Origin: Mycogone perniciosa | Taxonomy: Eukaryota; Ascomycota; Sordariomycetes; Hypocreales; Hypocreaceae | DNA: 63,846 nt | Direction of reading: 5' to 3' | Assembly: GCA_025331125.1 (NCBI GenBank) | Contig: JAOALB010000219.1 | Span: 1-63,846 of the forward strand | Shown here: one piece after another, positions 1 to 10,154 of the stretch | How the letters are laid out: the number at the start of each line of letters is the position of its first letter | Numbering within the stretch: the stretch's first letter is position 1 | Notes under the pieces: generated by a model | Told to the model about the DNA's origin: nothing | Seen by the model: the letters and a program-made list of their open reading frames with translations, nothing else | Database searches by the model: none | Position numbers and translations under genes: made by a program

Positions 1-2
1 TA

Positions 3-74
3 AGCAAGAGTGTCGAATTCTATCATTTTATGCATTCGTCAATGAGCCCTCATACTGTTGATCTGTGATTGATA
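3..74 (+). repeat. Dispersed ~70-bp repeat, copy A
   Basis: This stretch recurs in inverted orientation at 63613-63683. About 68 of 72 positions agree, with one single-base indel and a few substitutions. Similarity stops at the motif TGATTGATA on the inner side, and only two bases lie beyond it at the window edge. A 17-base piece of the same repeat lies at 1027-1043. No coding potential is visible. It could be part of a longer interspersed element such as an LTR or miniature transposon; the rest of the element is not in the window. Confidence 0.85.
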
Positions 75-602
75 ATTATATAGCTGCTACTTTCCTAAGA
101 CTTTTCCTATCTATATCACAGCGAACGAAGTTTACTGTTACTATTAGTGGCACTGTGAGTTTTTGTTTTATAAGGAGTCCTTCACTATGCTAACTGTTAT
201 AGTTTAACTGTGCTCCTGATATCCCAGAAAATCCCGATGGCACACAACTTGTATGTTTATTCTTTACTGTTATTAGAACCTTTCTAACTATTTTAGATTA
301 TTAATTCTGGCTGTGTTTCGGTTAACGGCAGCCCCCGCTGCAATGCAGCTGTTGGCCATATAGCAAGCGTCTATGAAGGCTCATACCGTATGTTCTTTCT
401 CGCGAATATAGTATCTTTAATTAATACTAATGTGAATATCAAGATATCAACGCAGATCAGGGCGAGACGAGTAGAGCCACAATTCTAGCCGGATTCGATC
501 AAAAGCAGTGGTACGCTCCCACACTTCCCCCTGGCTGCCAACTGAATGCACACTGGCCACGGAACTATCGAAAAGTATTCTTCGGCCAGGATAATTGCTT
601 GT

Positions 603-994
603 ATGAAGAAGGGGGCAATAGTATTGATGGCCAGTGCTGCTCTGCACCTGACGCAGACCACAGCGGCCCAGTTATTAATCCATGGCGGGACCCTCGACCT
701 GCCGCATCTTGTCAAAGAACTCCATTTGGTGTTGGGGTTCATTTTGAGGTTTATATCAAGGGTTGGGTCAACGACGGCGGAGCAGCACTCTGGAAGCAAG
801 TCGCAGGATGCGGAGCCTTGACAGGCAAAGGGTTTGGCACCAATCATGAGGTTCAGAGCGATGGATCGGATCAGGGTATCGGTTTTTATCAGGCCGAATA
901 CCTGATGAAATTCAATCTTCCTCTCACGTTCAAGACGGGTTGTGTTGGGAGGGCCATCGTGAGTGCTGGGGGCCCCCAGGGACGTTTCTGCTAA
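603..994 (+). CDS. Small secreted cysteine-containing protein, candidate effector (one intron)
   Basis: Proposed exons are 603-670 and 718-994, giving 114 residues. The N-terminus is a good signal peptide (Lys-Lys, a hydrophobic core, then Thr-Thr-Ala-Ala-Gln near residue 23). The mature part has three Cys and ends in a Gly-Cys-Val-x-Arg-Ala-Ile-Val-Ser-Ala-Gly-Gly-Pro block, which I recall from fungal small secreted protein families. The signal peptide and mature domain lie in different frames. A 47-nt GT...AG intron (671-717) joins them exactly, although its donor GTTATT is weak; without splicing the signal frame stops at 821. The alternative is a frameshifted pseudogene. It lies beside a transposon relic, typical of effector-like genes. 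No molecular function can be assigned. Confidence 0.6.
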
Positions 995-1026
995 ACTGTA
1001 TTGCAATACCAGCCGCGAAATAATAC

Positions 1027-1043
1027 AATTCTATCATTTATGC
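1027..1043 (+). repeat. 17-base fragment of the edge repeat
   Basis: AATTCTATCATTTATGC matches copy B of the edge repeat exactly; copy A has one extra T. It lies just after the secreted-protein gene. It may be a truncated copy of the same element. Confidence 0.5.
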
Positions 1044-1137
1044 GCTGAGAATCTGAGTCAAGTTCGTAGGTCGTCTATCAAACATGAAACTGCATGAAAC
1101 ATGAGAAGAAGAAGGGGGACCATTTTGGGGAGCGAGA

Positions 1138-1669
1138 TTACACGGTCTGCAACTGCACGGGTCCTCTGCCCACGCAATGATTCGTCAGGACCTTCCAGGC
1201 TTCATGGCCTTCATCAACTGACTGGACAGGCGTTCTCATCTGGGGAGTGAGGTTCAGTTTGATCATTATCGTCAACAGGATGCCTTTTCCCTCATTGGTG
1301 AGTTCTTTAGGCTTAGGCCTAGGGTCTTTGTCTTCCGGTTCCTGGGCATCCTTCCCCTTATCAGTGTGAGGGGATTTTCGAGTGGCGGCTCCATCTTTCT
1401 TTTTCTTCCTTCACACGAGCTTTGTAGTCTTGAGAGGGATCAAGGCCATACCACTTCAAGACTGACTTCATCGGGCTTGACCAGGCTTGCCAATTCTCAG
1501 GTCCCTTGAGCTTCATGTTTTCAGGGAGCTGGGGCAAAAAGGAAAAATTAAAATATCGAGGCGAGGATGTTGAGTTAAAGGTTCTGATTGGCAGACGTTG
1601 CTGAGTACCTAAATCAAGATACCGGTTCCAGCTTTTGGCAACCGCCCTCGTAACCTGTGCTAGTAACAC
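1138..1669 (-). pseudogene. Ty1/copia retrotransposon gag relic, frameshifted
   Basis: Translated from 1669 downward, this shows the block typical of fungal Ty1/copia capsid proteins: Leu-Pro-Glu-Asn, then Leu-Lys-Gly-Pro-Glu-Asn-Trp, then a Trp/Leu-rich helix with Trp-Tyr-Gly-Leu. The first frame stops at 1361. A one-base shift in an A-rich run near 1400 restores a charged, gag-like sequence that continues to a stop at 1138, with a Trp-Lys-Val-Leu-Thr helix. No protease, integrase, reverse transcriptase or LTR was seen nearby. This is therefore a fragment of a dead element. I infer a real relic because the two frames join at one homopolymer. Confidence 0.72.
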
Positions 1670-2278
1670 AGGCTCAGCGGTATTATGAAGGTAGGAAGAT
1701 GTTCTTGACCAGGATATCTCTTCGACTATCGGTTGACAATTTGTACTTCTATCTACTTACATTTACGGGGCCTGAAGGACGTATATATAATCTTTGGCGA
1801 GTCTGGTAACGCTATCCCCCTAGCTGATCTCCAAAACCGTATTCTTCAGAATCCGGTCTGGGGCGGCCTCGCTACAGTACGAGGAACAGGCCTGCTGCTT
1901 GCTTTTCCTGCCAAGTCCAACAGATTGGCCCAGAGCAGTGATAAGTGCTGTATAACCAGGCTACTGAAGACGCTTATGCTTTGAATTTATAAAATTTATA
2001 AAATTTAACGAAAGGAAAATCAAAATTAACTTAATAAAAATATTCGATAATCCTAATTTTTGCAATTAAAGGGGTTTATTTACCTATGCCCTAGATAGCG
2101 TTTATCAACGGTTCTCTGGGGTTGAAACATAACTTATTGGCTTACGGCCTTTCGTATTTATCCGACGCTGCCAAATTTCGACGGCATCGCAATAACCACT
2201 TGGGGAGCATCACGAGCTTTCCCAAGTCTCGTTATTCTTCCTCCCCAAGACTCGCGCCGCTGCGCTCCCGTCGCCAAG
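1670..2278. other. AT-rich intergenic DNA
   Basis: No convincing gene. The part around 1980-2080 is strongly AT-rich and contains a doubled ATAAAATTT. The last 100 bases are the promoter and leader of the downstream mitoribosomal protein gene. Confidence 0.6.
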
Positions 2279-2625
2279 ATGATCACCAAGTTCATGACTG
2301 AAGTTACGGCCAAGTTCAATCCATTCTCCGCTTGCGCCAAACCCGCCCGCCTATTCCTCACGTTCCTCCCACCCAACGCTCGAGCGAACGGCACCGCCAT
2401 TAGTACGACTCTGCTGCCGCGGGATTCTACAGATCCAAGTTCTCTCAGAGTCAAATTCAGTATGTTGTACGCAGACTGTGCGGAATAATTACATGCTAAT
2501 TTGTCTCCTCAGAGGATGGCAAGGAAATGGACTTCAACTGCTCAAAGGTCAACATCAAAAGCTTGATCGAGGAAGTCGACCGCCATTCGCGCCAATTACA
2601 GAAGGCAGCAGACCTGACGGATTAA
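2279..2625 (+). CDS. mrpl44: Mitochondrial large ribosomal subunit protein mL53 (MRPL44 family)
   Basis: Structural protein of the mitochondrial large ribosomal subunit. Exons 2279-2459 and 2513-2625 give 97 residues, the usual length of the fungal family. The intron (GTATGT...CTCAG, 53 nt) splits a Lys codon. The protein starts Met-Ile-Thr-Lys-Phe and contains the family block Phe-Asn-Pro-Phe-Ser-Ala followed by Lys-Pro-Ala-Arg-Leu-Phe-Leu. The C-terminal half, with a conserved Asp-Gly-Lys-Glu-Met-Asp-Phe, lies in exon 2. The basic N-terminus fits mitochondrial import. Splicing closes the frame exactly. The neighbour at 2845 is convergent. Confidence 0.9.
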
Positions 2626-2844
2626 TTTTTTTTGTTAAAAAAAAAAGAAAACTATATCTTTTACAATGCATTGGTGGCGTTTACGGAGTGGTGTCATTCG
2701 GAAGTCAATGGGGACAATACAGGACGATTGTACAATATTCAAAGAACTTTTGTATATTCTACGGCAGGGCATGAAGCTACTCCCGCGGTATATAATATGA
2801 AGGCCATGAATTCATAACCTGGGGGTTCTTGTGTGAAATTTAAC

Positions 2845-4060
2845 CTAGTTGGATGCGCCGCTGATGAAGAACCACTTGTCAATGGAGCTGTCGATCTTCT
2901 CAGGGGCGATCTCCTGGTGAGGAGGCAGAGGAGGTAGGTTCTCGGGGGCCACGCGGCTGGGGGAGTGTCCAACGGTGACGTTGGTGCTGGTGAATGTTAG
3001 CTTTGCTGCTCTGAGTATCATTATCACCCATCACTTACGTGGAGACACTGCCGGGCTGGGTCTTGCCAGTGATCAGGCGCTCCCAAGCCTCGGCGCACTC
3101 GCGGATGACATCCATGGCGTAGCTAGACAATTGTCAGTTTGACATTCTGATGAAATTGATGTACCGGTTATAGGTCACTAACGCCTTGTTCTTGCACTCG
3201 CCGGTGAAGGCAAACTGGTTCTCAGGCTTGCCGTCAGGGATCTTGTAGATACGGAACCACTCGTTGGTGGCACGGAGAAGGCCAGGCAGGTGACGCTCAA
3301 CATCCTCGATGTCGTTGAGCTTGGGGGCCAGAGGGTCGTTCACGTCAATAACGATGACCTTCCAGTCAGTCTCCTCCTCGTCGAGAAGGGCCATGACACC
3401 GAGGACCTTGACCTGCTTGACCTGGCCAGCGTAGCCAACCAGCTCGCCGATCTCGCAGACATCGAGAGGATCGTTGTCACCCTTGGCCTTGGTCTCGGGG
3501 TGGATGACGTTAGGGTCCTCCCAGGTCTAGAGAGGCATTATTGTCAGTGCTTTTCTATAATGATCGATGGGTTGAAAGCAAAACATACCTGGGGGAAGGC
3601 ACCGTAGTTCCAGAGGTAGCCCTTGTGGGGGAAGCAGTTGCGGACAAATCGGAGCTTGCCCTTCTTGATATCCTGCTTGATGGGGTTGAGAAGCTCCTCC
3701 TTAGAGATCTGGGAGGATGATTAGTTAGCAACCTCAGCTCTGGAGGCGGGGGGGGGGTCGACGAGGGACAAAGTGGCAAGCTGTGCTTCTCCCAGCCCAA
3801 CCCAAGAACCTCAACGAGATGGAACGGGGGAGACCACAGCGGCCATGTCTTGACGCGCAGCCCGGCATTGAGCTCACCTCAAGCTTGCCATTGGTCCATC
3901 GAGGGATCTCGACGACCATGTTCAGGATGGTCTGCTCCTGGTTGGCATAGAGCGGAATGTCATGGAAGGGCGAGACGGGGACGCCATTCTTCTCGATGTA
4001 GACGCGGTGCTCCAGGGTGTTGGGAGCCGCAATCTTGCGGACAGAGTACTCGGAAGCCAT
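2845..4060 (-). CDS. ipp1: Inorganic pyrophosphatase, family I
   Basis: Hydrolyses pyrophosphate to two phosphates, pulling biosynthetic reactions forward. Five exons (4060-3878, 3708-3589, 3526-3183, 3122-3039, 2986-2845) encode 290 residues, close to the length of fungal cytosolic enzymes. The metal-binding signature Asp-Asn-Asp-Pro-Leu-Asp-Val is present (Asp118, Asp120, Asp123). The N-terminal block with Leu-Glu-His-Arg-Val-Tyr matches the family start, so 4060 is chosen for the cytosolic form. However, the same frame stays open upstream to an ATG at 4429, adding 123 residues that are Arg- and Ser-rich. That could be a mitochondrial presequence (see findings). All introns have GT...AG ends. 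Confidence 0.95.
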
Positions 4061-5390
4061 GTCGGACGCTGGGGTCTGTGTCTTTGATGGCGGATCAGCC
4101 CGGTAGGTCAAGTGTCTGGCTATTTGCGCAGTTCTCTGGGAGGGGATGCCAGACGATGGCGAGATGTGGGAGGAGTTTTGGCCAGATGGAGGGGGCGGGG
4201 CACGTAGACCCATCTTGGCAGCAGCTCGACCGCCAACACCACCTGTAGTAATAGCTGTAGTAATACTTCGGGTGCCAGCGACAAGGCTAACAAGGCTACT
4301 GCCGGTCACAGCAGATTGACAGGCGGCGGAACACCTCCGTCGCCTCGTCCAGATTACGCCACTGTGATTGGGCAACGGCAGCAGACACTGCAGACTCTGC
4401 TGATTGAATCTGACAGCGCCTCGAGGCATGAGAGACTAGTGTAAGAAGGACGGAAGTGGGAAAGGGGTTCCTGTTCTTCGGGGGGCTTTTAAGAGAGACA
4501 CTGCTAGTAATATCTAGGAGTGTACTCCGTACTCGTACCTACACGGGAGGCTCACCTCGCTGGGCCGGTCGGATTGGGAGGCGGTAGGCGACAGACCGAG
4601 GTTCTTGGTGATTTTTGCCGTCAATTGGTGCAAAGCGGTATACGGAGTATGCTTTCACGGCTAATAGGAAAAGGAAGCCGGCGGCGGCAGGGATGTCTCG
4701 GAATGCGGCTTGGAGCTAGGAAAATGCTGACAGCATGAGTGTTTTTTTGTTCGAAATCTTATGAAGACGCGACCAGGGGGATGGGACGGCGGCAAAACTT
4801 GCAGACGGAGAATCTGATATTCACGATATGCCATCCTACGTTCCTTTAGTGCGATTTGAAAGCAATCCACTATCTTGCACACCTATACGAGTTATCAATG
4901 ATTGGTGTCTGGTTTTTTTCTTCTTTTTGCATGTGTTTGACTGGTGCACTGCATCGAGTTGCTTGTTGGCCGCCACCAATTCTGCGTCTAACCCTGGAGA
5001 TAGGCCAATTTCTAAGCTATCCAACGAATATGACTATTGCCGGGTTTATGTGATTCAATCTACTGTCTGGATCATTTCTTGATTTGAATGCTGCTTTTTC
5101 TAGCAGTGAGCAAAGATTACAAGTCATATGGCTTATCTCGTTCTTGTCACGGGAGATCATCTCACTAGAGCTACATGAAACAGACGACAAGCCACGCTAT
5201 GTCATCACGCATTCAAACCAACCCTTACTTCGTACTTCATCAATCAACAAACCATTACTGAAACTAAAGCCAAGCAGCAACGAAGTACACAAGTTAAAAC
5301 GATACATGGCCCTTGAACAACTCCACACGCGACCCAGGAAGCCCAGAAAGATAATATGATTGTCGAAGTGTCGAATGGAAAACCAAAAAT
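4061..5390. other. Intergenic: pyrophosphatase promoter side and eisosome gene 3' side
   Basis: Bases 4061-4429 are open in frame with the pyrophosphatase and may be coding for a longer isoform. Beyond that no gene is supported. The region holds two TACTCCGTA-type motifs (4523 and 4641) and one TACTTCGTA (5226), members of the dispersed motif described in the findings. Confidence 0.6.
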
Positions 5391-6599
5391 TCATGCCGAT
5401 GCCTCTGCTGTTGGCCTCAATTCATCGTCGACCGCCTGACCTCTCGTGTCAGCTGGGATCTCGGCTGCATCAAAAAACTCCTTGCCCTTCCCTTTCAAGG
5501 TCGGCGATGCCATATCACTCTGAGCACTATACGTCTCAGCGTCCGGTTGCCAATCTTTGAGGTCGTCTTCGGCGTCATTAAGCACTTGGCGGGCCTGTGC
5601 TCCATATTCATAGTGTTGGCGAGCAACACCAGGAACAACAGGGCTGTCGTCAAGCAGAGTCAGGAGGCGGCGACCATGCTTGGCCAAGATGATTTGCTTT
5701 TCAGCGCGTTCGATAGTGGCAGCAAACTCGGCTTCGTATGCTTCCTTGAGCTTCTGGCGAGTCTGTGAAGGAAGAGGCGTTAGCAGGACTCAATAATCCC
5801 GACGGGTTGGTTCGAGATTACGCACCACGTTCGTCAACTGCGCCTCGGCGACCAGACTCTCAGCCTCTGCCCTAACAAGCTCTTGCTCTAGCACGACCAA
5901 CTTGGCGCTTTCGGGCTCCTTCACCTTCAACCTCTGAATCTCATCGGCAATCTTGGATTTTCCGTCACGACTCGGCTGTACACTCTTCTCCGTGTTACGA
6001 ATCGCCTTGAGGCGACCACGCGAATCATCCAAAGCATGTGCATAGGTGTCTTCCAGCTCACCAATCTCACTCAAAATGACGCCGATCTTGTCCGAGATGT
6101 CGTTGATGGCATCGTCATTTGTCTGTTCTCCCCATTCGGAAAGCTGGGTAGCGATGGCGATACGTTCGCGGCCAGCAGCCTCGTATGCGGTGATGAGGTT
6201 GTTCTCGGACTTGATGAGACGAAACAGTCTGCGAGAGAGCTCGGGCTGGACAGTACCACGAAGCGAACTGAACGAGAACCCACCGCCTTTCTTGTTGCCG
6301 GAGGCGGAACCGGAGTTCTTGGAACGGATGGAGAGTGCGCGATTCCTGTAAGCGGGCGGAGGGTTAGGGAAAATTTCATGGTGGTAAGTACGTCGATTGC
6401 CAGAAAAGACGCTCATAACGGAGCCCTCGAAGCTCGCTCGAGACATGTTGGGATGCTGGGACGGGGGCCGAAAGGTGTCGAAAGAAGAGCGAGACATGAT
6501 GAAACAACGTGATAGTGTCTGCAAAACAAGGACAATGCGGTGATGGTGATACCTGTGGGTTGTAGAGCAGGGAAGAGAATGGCGAGACGGCACTTACAT
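5391..6599 (-). CDS. pilA: Eisosome core protein, Pil1/Lsp1 family (BAR domain)
   Basis: Membrane-curving BAR-domain protein that assembles eisosomes, the furrow domains under the fungal plasma membrane. The body is unmistakable: Gly-Thr-Val-Gln-Pro-Glu-Leu-Ser-Arg-Arg, then Ser-Val-Gln-Pro-Ser-Arg-Asp, then Leu-Glu-Gln-Glu-Leu-Val-Arg-Ala-Glu-Ala. Two starts are possible. (1) Splicing 6597-6346 (GTAAGT...TTACAG) joins AT at 6599-6598 to G at 6345. This creates ATG AAT CGC, the Met-Asn-Arg-Ala-Leu-Ser-Ile-Arg start I associate with this family; exons 6599-6598, 6345-5826 and 5762-5391 give 297 residues. (2) Retaining that intron leaves an open frame with ATG at 6497, giving 347 residues (exons 6497-5826, 5762-5391). 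The intron at 5825-5763 is certain; which N-terminus is used is not. Confidence 0.9.
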
Positions 6600-7518
6600 G
6601 ATGGCGAGAGATCACTGGAGGCAGAGGACGACCGCTAAGATGTGGGAAATCTTCAGAACCGGGTTGGGCGTTCTTTCTAGGCTGTTGGTTCTCAGATGGA
6701 TCGGGGCAGCAGGCGCTGGGATATATACCCTCTGCTGCCTTGGTTTGCTGTGGTGGTCTCACGCAGGGCAGTTGCGATACGTATACGCAGCTGGTGCCCC
6801 GGATGAGAGCTTTGGTTTGCGCGTTTGCGTAAGATGGTGAGACGTCGTTGTGATCGGCAAACGGGGTATCGTAGGTGTTGATTGTATGTGTACAGATTCA
6901 CGAAGCTCCGCTCACCGACAGGAGAACGATGCGATCAACAGGTATATATTAAGCTCCTGAAATGGGCCCTTTCTTTCCACCCAAAGCATCTTAAAGCAGA
7001 AAGCTACAGCAAGACTCTGGGGTAAAAGCTGAGCCTGGGCTGAGTGGCGGAGGTCTTGGTGACGGAATGTGCCATGATGTCATCCGCGGGCAGAGATCTG
7101 GAGGTGACGGCGACAATCCCCCGACCCCGCCCCCACTGCCAACTGCGTGAAACTACTAGGTATGTATGCATGACGATGGCTTTTGGCCACTGGTGCCATC
7201 TTGGCTTTGCACTTGGAATGTTTGCAGCCTGGAGCTTTCCATTGCGTGGCCAATTATCGTGATTGCTTCGTCTGAAGCGTCTATGTAATATGGCCGATAT
7301 CTCGAACAACTTATACATACATGTGTATTAATACCCAACAGTGCCTCAAACGCCGTGTCAGCCAACCGTTGCCATCATAACAAAAAACGTCACCGAAGCT
7401 ACCGTCTCCTTGCCCCCCTCCGTTTTTGCCTTGTGCGATACGCATCGAAGCATCCCTTTTGAACACGTAAATTCTAATACCAAACACCGAGCCTTCCGAG
7501 CCGGCTGCATTCGGTGGT
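6600..7518. other. Intergenic, eisosome gene promoter side
   Basis: No convincing gene on either strand. The part next to 6600 is the 5' leader and promoter of the eisosome gene. A TATATT stretch near 6941 and C-rich tracts near 7110-7140 are the only notable features. Confidence 0.5.
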
Positions 7519-7746
7519 CTAGTGATACCGATTTCGGGTCGTCTCCTCGTACACAACTCTAGGACCGCCGGTGCGGTAACTGCTGCTGCTCACACGAGGA
7601 TTATACCGCGTCACGCTCGAGTAGCTTGCCCGCGGCGAGTGACGGTGGTGATGGTGGTGATGATGGTGACCACGACTGTAAGGCCTTGAAGGAATGATTT
7701 CCTCCTGATAGTAGTATTTCGCTCTTGGTTCTGTCCTGAAACACAT
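7519..7746 (-). CDS. Small His-rich, Arg/Ser/Tyr-rich hypothetical protein
   Basis: A single-exon frame of 75 residues. It has an Arg-Gly followed by a run of eight His (residues about 27-34), surrounded by Tyr, Arg, Ser and Pro. The C-terminal part reads Val-Val-Tyr-Glu-Glu-Thr-Thr-Arg. Codons are fungal-like with C/G-rich third positions, and several reads (CAC/CAT alternation in the His run) argue against a simple repeat. Small low-complexity proteins of this composition are common in Sordariomycetes. The His run could bind metal, but that is only inference. No signal peptide or membrane segment is seen. Function is unknown. Confidence 0.6.
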   Translation of the reverse strand: MCFRTEPRAKYYYQEEIIPSRPYSRGHHHHHHHHRHSPRASYSSVTRYNPRVSSSSYRTGGPRVVYEETTRNRYH

Positions 7747-8562
7747 CTTGGGCGACTGAATACTGTCGAGATAGCAATGCTTTGTCTGAGAGATGGTGGT
7801 GGGATATCTTCGTGTGTAGTATTCGAAGATGAAGGTGGTTGTTAAGAGATGAAAGCCAAATCAATAGAAATTTATTCTTTGTGCCTATTGCAGTGTATAG
7901 TCAGTCTCATTGTTCGAGGGGGCACCTGTCATCATATATATATATACACCACTGTGCAGCAAGGCACTTCTCTCTGTCTCTAATCGGCGGGTTGACTACG
8001 TTGTGGCTGCGTTCTGTCCTGTGACCAAGGCCTCTCACCCCTGCTAGGCTTCGCCGAACCGCCCCATCAAGCACGCGGGATGCGTTCATCCTGCGAGGCA
8101 TCTGCGCCACTCCGCTACTGTGCAACTACGCAAGCAGCCTTCTCTTCTCCAGCTGATTTGCGCAGGAAGCTGGTGTGATAAAAAAAACAAGGCATCCAAG
8201 GACGAAAGCCCGATAGCAGCTTGGCACTTTGCACAGCCGCTCTCGGCCAATGAATTATTACGAGGTGGTACATACTATCTATCTATAGTGTGCCGTGACT
8301 CCAATCTGATACCTTCTATCTGGGCTTCCGGACCAGGCCGTGAATGTCGTCATATCGGAGGACCCAGACCCAGACTGCTTAGTCTCTGGCGTGGACGGGT
8401 GTATGTACATACGATGCGCGCAAGGATGGAATGTGCCTCAGAAATCATATCTACCATTGCCAAGTCATATTTTAAGACGCCCATTTGATGTTACACCTTA
8501 CAGAAATATTGCCTCCATCCGCTCAATCATGACACCCAAAAAGCTCACCCAGTCCTGCCTAT
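7747..8562. other. Intergenic, no gene seen
   Basis: Contains an alternating TATATATATATA run near 7937-7946 and the 3' flank of the OST1 gene. The translated frames here have no family resemblance and poor coding character. Confidence 0.5.
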
Positions 8563-10154
8563 TCATTTCGGTGAGAATCCTACTTCTACCGTTCCCACAA
8601 GCCAGGCTGCGGCATAAACGGCCAACATGCTGGCGAAGATAACGACGGGTTTGCGGAGTGTGGCCGCGAGCGAGACGTCATATGAGATGATGAGGTCTCT
8701 ATCCCGGAAGTCATCCACAAGGTTCTGAGCTTTGATCGTGATCACTGTCCGACCAATTGTGTCAAGATAGGTCTTGTGGACATCAATTGATGATCCTACG
8801 ATGGATGATTCGGGAATATCGGTGTAGAACTTGACGTTTCTAAAGCGTTATTAGCAATCAGTTGTTCGCCTGACAAAAATCAAATATACTCACTCAGCGC
8901 CCTCGGGCAGGAGGACCCGGACGTTAACTTCTCCGTATTCGATACCCTCTGCCTGCTTTGGCCCCTCGAGGAACGGAACCTTGATGACATGGCCACCAGT
9001 GGCTGTCTTGCGCAGAAGGTTGGCAGCATTGGAGTTCCATCCAACGGTAAAAGGGTACTTCCAGCCGCCGAATACAGGATAGCGAGGCTTGAGTTCCAGC
9101 AAAGCCTCTCGCTTGTTACTCCTGAATCGCGACGTCGACACATTTCCAATAGTGTCAACGAAGTAAGGATCGATACTGCCGACCTGGAGCGGGAAGCGCA
9201 ACTCCTTTAGAGCTGAGGTGGCAGGGTTGTAGTATTGAGACTGAGACCACTTGACACGGTTGAACAGAGTAGAGAGGTTGGCGCCTCGGTGATACAGGGT
9301 ATATCTTTCCTCAAATGCAATGTTCCCGCCCCAGTGACTGACTTCAATGTCACGCTCAAGTGTCGAGACATGGATCACTGGTTTCGTAAACTCGAACCTA
9401 ACCTGGGCATGAGACACAGCACCGGCTTGTTGCTCGCCGAAAGGCCCATACGTCAGCTTGGAACCCTGCTTCTGGGGGAACTGCTCGTTGTCGCCAATCT
9501 TGGTGTAGTCGGCGATTGCTGACGAGGACTTAATCTCGGTCTTCTGCTTCAAGGTCGGATAGGATGACGGCGCGTATACGGAGAAGTCGTAGACGAGGTA
9601 CTGCTGCTCATCCTGCTTAATTGAAGCCGGAAGAGGGTAGTACGCCTTGAGGTAGTAGAAGGAGATGGCGAGGGTTTGCTGGCCGCCGGCCTTGAGCGGG
9701 GATGGCAATCGAATGCGATAGTATTGGATGTTGCTGTCATACATTTAGCCATTCAGGACGAATCAATGGGTAGGCCATGGAGGCGGTTAGAATGGACTTA
9801 CTTGAGCGGATCATACTCAACTACATTTGTCACAAAGGGGTCAATGTTTGCATTCTTGCGATCCTTGACCTCGAATCCGCCGAGTCGAGCCATCTGCTCC
9901 GCGGTGAACGGCAGGAAATATTCATCTTGCGGCTCAGGTGAAACATTCTCTATGAGAACGTTGATCTGTTCTTTCGCATAGTTCTTCTCTACCGAGATGA
10001 TGTGTACCAGATTGGCGTTCTTGAAGTCCTGACGGGGCTGGAAACCGGCCGGTAGGAGGAGCTTGGAAGTACCAGGCGCTTCTTGGGCAGAGGCGCCGGT
10101 AAAGGCAGTCGATAAAAGGCCCAGGAGCGCCGCTGCGAATGACAACGACTTCAT
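8563..10154 (-). CDS. ost1: Oligosaccharyltransferase subunit OST1 (ribophorin I)
   Basis: Essential subunit of the ER oligosaccharyltransferase, which transfers the preassembled glycan to Asn in nascent proteins. Exons 10154-9802, 9733-8894 and 8839-8563 give 489 residues, normal for fungal OST1. There is a cleavable signal peptide (residues 1-23, ending Ala-Ser-Ala-Gln), a long lumenal domain with a Tyr-Tyr-Leu-Lys-Ala-Tyr-Tyr-Pro-Leu-Pro block, and a single C-terminal membrane helix (Val-Val-Ile-Phe-Ala to Trp-Leu-Val-Gly). The start at 10154 is the ATG that opens the signal peptide; an upstream in-frame ATG adds unrelated sequence. It is divergent from hexokinase, sharing an 836-bp intergenic region. 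Confidence 0.94.

Noticed and set aside
6598..6840. 80-codon plus-strand frame with a hydrophobic segment
   Set aside because: It lies opposite the eisosome gene leader and promoter; no family match, explained as an antisense shadow.
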